37,472 nt of DNA from assembly GCA_937957975.1 (NCBI GenBank), contig CALFFK010000025.1, positions 1 to 37,472 of the forward strand. The letters run 5' to 3'. The translations under genes and the position numbers were made by a program. Shown here in pieces: positions 34,005-37,472 of this stretch; within the stretch, counting starts at the first letter, position 1, and every line of letters begins with the position of its first letter. The DNA comes from an uncultured Neomegalonema sp. GTDB taxonomy: Bacteria; Pseudomonadota; Alphaproteobacteria; Rhodobacterales; Rhodobacteraceae. The notes beneath the pieces are model-generated. The model did not search any database and was not told the origin of the DNA. It saw nothing but the letters and a program-made list of their open reading frames with translations.

Positions 34005-34010
34005 ATTATA
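34005..34010 (-). promoter_or_regulatory. Candidate -10 box for xoxG
   Basis: The minus strand reads TATAAT exactly, about 34 bases before the xoxG ATG. No good -35 lies at 16-18 bases (ATCCGG), so activation by a regulator is likely. A small hairpin, CCCGA-atga-TCGGG at 33990-34003, sits in the short leader. Confidence 0.4.
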
Positions 34011-34154
34011 GTGAAGCGTTATTATGCCGGATATATTTCCAGCAGGAGCGTTGTGCATTCAAGTCGGATTGGCTTCGCAGCCTGTCGCTTTTTTCCGGGG
34101 CGCTTATGGCTCGAATGAAAAACGCCCTGAACCCGAACGTGTGTCATTCCAGTG

Positions 34155-34191
34155 AAAAAAAGCCCGACGAAGGATCGCTCCATCGCCGGGC
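34155..34191 (-). terminator. Strong intrinsic terminator after xoxF
   Basis: On the minus strand GCCCGGCGA and TCGTCGGGC form a 9-bp stem around a 12-base loop, followed by seven T. It lies 27 bases past the xoxF stop and before xoxG, so most xoxF transcripts should end here. Confidence 0.85.
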
Positions 34192-34217
34192 CTAATCAGT
34201 CAGGCTTTACTAACGGA

Positions 34218-36020
34218 TCAGTCAGGCAGTGCGAAGACCGTTAGCTGGCCACCGAGCGCGGTGTAGTTGCTGAGAGCGGCATAACCACCCACGGCACCCA
34301 GACCATCGTTCGGGTTCACAAGACCGGCTGCGAGGCCAATCCCGGCCCAGCCACCGACACCTGAAAGGATCGCGATGTACTGCTTGCCACCCTGGCTGTA
34401 GGTCATCACGTTACCGATGATGCCTGATGGAGTCTTGAACTTGTAGAGTTCCTGACCCGACCGTGCATCGACAGCTTTCAGATGGCCTTCAAGCGTGCCG
34501 TAGAACACAACATCACCGGCGGTTGCGAGTGCGCCCGACCAGACGGAGAACTTCTCAGGCAGCGACCAGACGATCTCACCCTTGATGTTGTCCCATGCGA
34601 TGAAGTTACCCATGCCGCCATGGCTGTTCGGAGCAGGGTACATTGCGAGGGTCGCGCCGACGTAAGGCTGGCCGGCGGTATAGCTGACGCGGAATGGTTC
34701 GTAATCCATGCAGACGTGGTTCGTCGGCACGTAGAACAGTTCCGTGCGTGGGCTGTAGGCCGCAGGCTGCTGGTCTTTTGAACCAAGAGCCGCCGGGCAG
34801 ATGCCCGTGGAGTTCACGTCTTCGCCGTTCTGCTCGGTCGAGTATTCCGCTACAACCGCAGGGCGGCCATAGGTTTCGGACTCAGGGTCCATGTCTACGC
34901 CGCTCGTCCAGTTGACCGTGGGGTCATACTTTTCGGCGACGAGCAGTTCGCCTGTTTCACGGTCGAGGGTATAGCCAAGGCCGTTGCGGTCGAAATGGGT
35001 GAGCAGCTTGCGCTCTTCGCCATCAATGTCCTGATCCGTGAGGATCATTTCGTTGATGCCGTCGTAATCCCACTCGTCATGCGGGGTCATCTGATAGACC
35101 CATTTTGCAACGCCGGTATCTGCGTCACGGGCGAAGATGGTCATGGACCATTTGTTATCGCCGGGGCGCTGTGCCGGGTTCCAGGTCGAAGGGTTGCCCG
35201 AACCGTAATAGACGAGGTTCAGGTCGGGATCGTATGAATACCAGCCCCAGGTCGCCCCACCGCCGATTTTCCACTGATCGCCTTCCCAGCTATCGAGCGA
35301 TGAGTTTTCGCCGACCGGCTTGCCCAGCTCCGTGGTCTTCTCCGGATCGAAGAGAAGCATGTCGTCCGGGCCTTGCGAATAGGCGCGCCAGATTTTCTCA
35401 CCAGTGTTGATATCGTAAGCGGTGACATGGCCCTGAATGCCGAATTCGCCGCCTGAAATGCCGACGATGACCTTGTCATTGACGGGCAGAACGGTTGCCG
35501 TGTTCGTCTCACCAATGGATGGATCGCCATTCACGGTAGACCATTCAACTTCGCCGGAATCAGCGTTCAGCGCAACGATGGTCGTATCTGCCTGATGCAG
35601 GAAGATCTTGCCATCGGCAAAGGCGAGACCACGGTTGACCGTGTCACAGCACATGACCGGGATGACATCCGGGTCTTGCTTTGGCTCGTACTTCCATTTG
35701 ATCGCGCCGTCATTGTTCAGATCAAGCGCATAGACAATGTTCGGGAAAGGCGTGTGAACATACATTGTATCATTCACGACAAGGGGTGCACCCTCGTGAC
35801 CGCGCAGAACGCCCGTCGAGAACGTCCAGGCGACCTGAAGGTTCTTAACATTGTGACGGTTGATCTGGTTCAGTTTTGAATAACGCGTGTTTGCGTAGTC
35901 CACGGTTTGCAGAACCTGAACGCTTGGGTTCTTGGTATTGGACAGTACGCTCTGGTTGGCCGACGCGACCCCTGCCATGAGGGCCAGGCATGCTACGCCG
36001 GAGGCAAGCAGCTTCTTCAT
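34218..36020 (-). CDS. xoxF: Lanthanide-dependent methanol dehydrogenase XoxF
   Basis: XoxF is a periplasmic PQQ enzyme that oxidises methanol, and often formaldehyde, with a lanthanide in the active site. The 600-residue precursor has a signal peptide cleaved near ASAN (residue 21), then an eight-bladed propeller with W-motifs. The vicinal disulphide is Cys124-Cys125 (VMCCDTVNR). Metal and catalytic positions are Glu192 (SGGEFGIQG), Asn276 ([10 protein letters not shown]) and Asp318 plus Asp320 in HDEWDYDG. Asp320 is the extra acid that separates lanthanide XoxF from calcium MxaF, which has Ala there. GGGAGTG lies before the ATG at 36020. No mxaF or mxaI gene is seen. A strong terminator separates it from xoxG. 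Confidence 0.96.
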   Translation of the reverse strand: MKKLLASGVACLALMAGVASANQSVLSNTKNPSVQVLQTVDYANTRYSKLNQINRHNVKNLQVAWTFSTGVLRGHEGAPLVVNDTMYVHTPFPNIVYALDLNNDGAIKWKYEPKQDPDVIPVMCCDTVNRGLAFADGKIFLHQADTTIVALNADSGEVEWSTVNGDPSIGETNTATVLPVNDKVIVGISGGEFGIQGHVTAYDINTGEKIWRAYSQGPDDMLLFDPEKTTELGKPVGENSSLDSWEGDQWKIGGGATWGWYSYDPDLNLVYYGSGNPSTWNPAQRPGDNKWSMTIFARDADTGVAKWVYQMTPHDEWDYDGINEMILTDQDIDGEERKLLTHFDRNGLGYTLDRETGELLVAEKYDPTVNWTSGVDMDPESETYGRPAVVAEYSTEQNGEDVNSTGICPAALGSKDQQPAAYSPRTELFYVPTNHVCMDYEPFRVSYTAGQPYVGATLAMYPAPNSHGGMGNFIAWDNIKGEIVWSLPEKFSVWSGALATAGDVVFYGTLEGHLKAVDARSGQELYKFKTPSGIIGNVMTYSQGGKQYIAILSGVGGWAGIGLAAGLVNPNDGLGAVGGYAALSNYTALGGQLTVFALPD

Positions 36021-36344
36021 GTGTTCACTCCCTGAGTTTCGATGGCGGTGTTGAAATGATCGAACTTTTATACCCGGCCTTCTTCTGACCGGAGGTCGCG
36101 CTCATTCCGCTCGTACACCGGCACTTATAGTCTTCACAGGTTTGACGACGCACGGAGAACGGTCAAGGGAAAAACCTCGTCCTTCCGCATGGTGGAATAC
36201 AATCGCGATTGAAGGCGAGTGAAGGAGTGACGTTTCACGCATTATATACGCGTCACTGTCTGGCCCTTGATATGCCACCTGTCGTGACTTTGAATTCTGT
36301 GCGTTTTTACGCCGACCGATCACGATAACAATTTCAGGTGATGG
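36021..36344 (-). promoter_or_regulatory. xoxF upstream region
   Basis: This 320-base stretch has no convincing gene. On the minus strand TATAAA at 36067-36072 lies about 47 bases before the xoxF ATG and could be the -10 box, with no good -35 at the right distance. Further up, TTGACC (36159-36164) and TATAAG (36127-36132) are too far apart to form one promoter. The missing -35 suits a regulated promoter, as expected for lanthanide or methanol control, but I can point to no operator. Confidence 0.35.
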
Positions 36345-36421
36345 TGGTGTCCCCGGCGCGATTCGAACGCGCGGCCTACGGATTAGGAATCCGTTGCTCT
36401 ATCCTGCTGAGCTACGGGGAC
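36345..36421 (-). tRNA. tRNA-Arg (anticodon CCT)
   Basis: The minus strand folds into a complete cloverleaf. The acceptor pairs GTCCCCG with CGGGGAC, the D stem pairs GCTC with GAGC, the anticodon stem pairs ACGGA with TCCGT around TTCCTAA (anticodon CCT, reading AGG), and the T arm is GCGCG-TTCGAAT-CGCGC. The discriminator A and CCA are encoded (36345-36348). It lies between xoxF and the RidA-like gene. Confidence 0.95.
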
Positions 36422-36581
36422 AACATGGTTATCAATAGCTGATTCCGTTTATTCGTCCAACCCTGCATCCACGATCTTTGGCGTATACCAGTGCGATAAC
36501 GATCATCACCCCGGCGAAGCAAAGCTATACCTAATATATATAGAGTGCTTATTGAGGGTGGGAGAGGCAGCTATCCCGCCC

Positions 36582-36932
36582 CTATCCTGTTGCGGCAACC
36601 AGAACGATCTCGATCTTGTCGTTCCCGGCGAGGTCTGTACCGATACAGGCGCGTTGCGGCCAGTTTTCTGGTGGGCCGATCCAATCGCACCATACCGCGT
36701 CCATCTCTGCCTTGGTTGTCATGTCGCGCAGGTAAACCGTGGCCTGCACGATTTGGGTTTTGTTACTACCGGCTTGTCGTAATGCTGTGTCCAGATCGAC
36801 CAGCACGCGTGTTGTCTGGGCGGCGACCGTGGGGGAGGAATCGGGGTCCGTCGCCACGACATAGACGAGTCCGTTATGAATGCTGGCGCGGGAGCGACCC
36901 GGACAGGTGCCGGGTATACGGTCGATAGACAT
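36582..36932 (-). CDS. RidA/YjgF family protein, 116 aa
   Basis: RidA proteins hydrolyse reactive enamine and imine intermediates of amino-acid metabolism; others in the family have different roles. The protein shows GLVYVVATD, the helix VLVDLDTALRQAGSNKTQIV, TVYLRDMTTKAEMDAVW, and PQRACIGTDLAGNDKIEIVLVA, where Arg94 and Glu108 correspond to the catalytic Arg and Glu. Spacing between them is one residue shorter than in E. coli RidA. Two ATGs lie close together; I prefer 36932, with GGAGAAG at a proper distance, though frames up to 36950 are open. This is a diverged branch, so deaminase activity is likely but not certain. Confidence 0.85.
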   Translation of the reverse strand: MSIDRIPGTCPGRSRASIHNGLVYVVATDPDSSPTVAAQTTRVLVDLDTALRQAGSNKTQIVQATVYLRDMTTKAEMDAVWCDWIGPPENWPQRACIGTDLAGNDKIEIVLVAATG

Positions 36933-37240
36933 CATCTTCTCCATCATCATTGGAACCTCACAAAAGGCGCATGAAGAGGGTGGAGTGTCCAGCGTCCCAT
37001 CCGAATCCGGGGCCGTTTGCCGGGCCGGGGAACCCGCAATGCGAATCTGTTTGCAGTTATTCGGTCAGGAAGTTGCGGACGAAAGACAGGATCTGAAGGG
37101 CGTTTTATGGGGGTTCAACAGGGCGAAACAGGGCTTGGGTAATCTTCAACATTCCTTAATTGATTGTGGAGACATTTTATTGCGCGAAAACAGTATTTTA
37201 TTTGATCGCCACGAAAATGAAAATTTGTGGGGAAAAGCGC

Positions 37241-37268
37241 TTGCGTGGTTTGGCGAATCTCCTTAGAC
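37241..37268 (+). promoter_or_regulatory. Candidate rRNA operon promoter
   Basis: TTGCGT (37241-37246) and TTAGAC (37263-37268) are 16 bases apart. CTTGCG-type -35 boxes are common before rrn operons of Rhodobacterales. The -10 is poor, so the exact boxes are uncertain. The site is about 70 bases before boxA. Confidence 0.45.
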
Positions 37269-37334
37269 ACCGCTCCACAAACGGAGACACAGGCAAACGC
37301 CTTCCGCTCTGAAGGGCCAAACACCAAGGTCCGC

Positions 37335-37345
37335 TGCTCTTTGAT
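37335..37345 (+). promoter_or_regulatory. boxA antitermination site
   Basis: TGCTCTTTGAT matches the boxA that loads NusB and S10 on rRNA transcripts. Its position about 15 bases before the conserved leader text supports a rrn operon running off the right edge. Confidence 0.75.
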
Positions 37346-37472
37346 AATATATAGATACCATGAAGGGATATGTGGGTGGCTTGGCTACTGTGAGGTAGTT
37401 GGGGTTTATTGCACGCACGTATCTTTTTGGCGGAGTTATGGATATTTCTGGTGTGCCCTGGTTGGGTGTTCA

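Larger units (their letters stand above)
36933..37472 (+). other. Upstream region and leader of a probable rRNA operon
   Basis: The right edge reads like the start of an alphaproteobacterial rrn leader. An AT-rich stretch at about 37150-37230 could be an UP element. A promoter candidate, boxA, and the leader text GAAGGGATATGTGGG at 37361-37375 follow, with 16S expected beyond the window. The frame open at 36880-37266 has no recognisable protein and overlaps RidA and the promoter. Bases 36951-37140 hold nothing I can name. Confidence 0.6.

Noticed and set aside
36880-37266. Plus-strand open frame of 128 codons before the rRNA leader
   Set aside because: It overlaps RidA on the other strand and runs over the candidate rRNA promoter. 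No domain or ribosome site is visible.

Overview
The window looks like chromosome from an alphaproteobacterium, most likely of the Rhodobacterales or Roseobacter type. The reasons are the gene order pyrH-frr-uppS-cdsA-dxr-rseP-bamA-ompH, the DUF2927 lipoproteins beside TelA and XpaC-like genes, a lanthanide-type xoxF methanol dehydrogenase cluster, and a right edge that reads like the leader of an alphaproteobacterial rRNA operon (boxA TGCTCTTTGA, then GAAGGGATATGTGGG). I see no insertion sequence, prophage, integrase or CRISPR array. The assignment rests on reading alone, with no database search.

Layout. 1-300 is the end of a PilZ-domain protein. 565-7537 holds an unrecognised exported protein, a small membrane peptide, and then a packed cluster: an XpaC-like membrane protein, TelA, two tandem DUF2927 lipoproteins and an SPFH protein with a C-terminal GYF-like domain. 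A strong terminator closes it. 7701-8423 is a YugP-type zinc peptidase. 8542-17126 is the conserved envelope and isoprenoid cluster: UMP kinase, ribosome recycling factor, undecaprenyl diphosphate synthase, CDP-diglyceride synthase, DXP reductoisomerase, RseP, BamA and an OmpH/Skp chaperone. 17192-20576 carries an EVE-domain protein, two glycosyltransferases, a DUF1761 membrane protein, a large nested hairpin and a three-helix membrane protein with a cyclic-nucleotide-binding-like domain.

20787-26159 is mixed: a small exported protein, a soluble PQQ sugar-dehydrogenase-like protein with its own c-type cytochrome, a YeeZ-like reductase, an exported TPR protein, a receiver domain that lacks its phospho-acceptor Asp, and an MDR dehydrogenase. 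26262-30790 is an osmoregulated periplasmic glucan locus, with opgH and opgC separated by a cytosolic TPR gene. 30951-36020 is the lanthanide methanol oxidation locus: a SoxYZ-like carrier converges on the run xoxF, xoxG, xoxJ and a PQQ-associated rhodanese-like gene. A tRNA-Arg(CCT), a RidA-family gene and the rRNA leader end the window.

How the parts work together. XoxF oxidises methanol in the periplasm and should pass electrons to XoxG. XoxJ, the rhodanese-like protein and the SoxYZ-like carrier are the usual accessory partners. The sorbosone-dehydrogenase-like protein and its cytochrome form a second periplasmic quinoprotein module. OpgH and OpgC make and decorate periplasmic glucans.

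The most unusual points are: (i) both DUF2927 lipoproteins carry what looks like a metzincin zinc motif with every His replaced; (ii) XoxG has an Ala/Glu-rich helical and acidic insert of about 65 residues before its haem domain; (iii) the receiver has Asn at the phosphorylation position and lies beside a TAACGA tandem repeat; (iv) a Popeye-like membrane sensor has lost the usual cyclic-nucleotide Arg; (v) a 92-base nested hairpin has one arm complementary to the leader of the gene before it.
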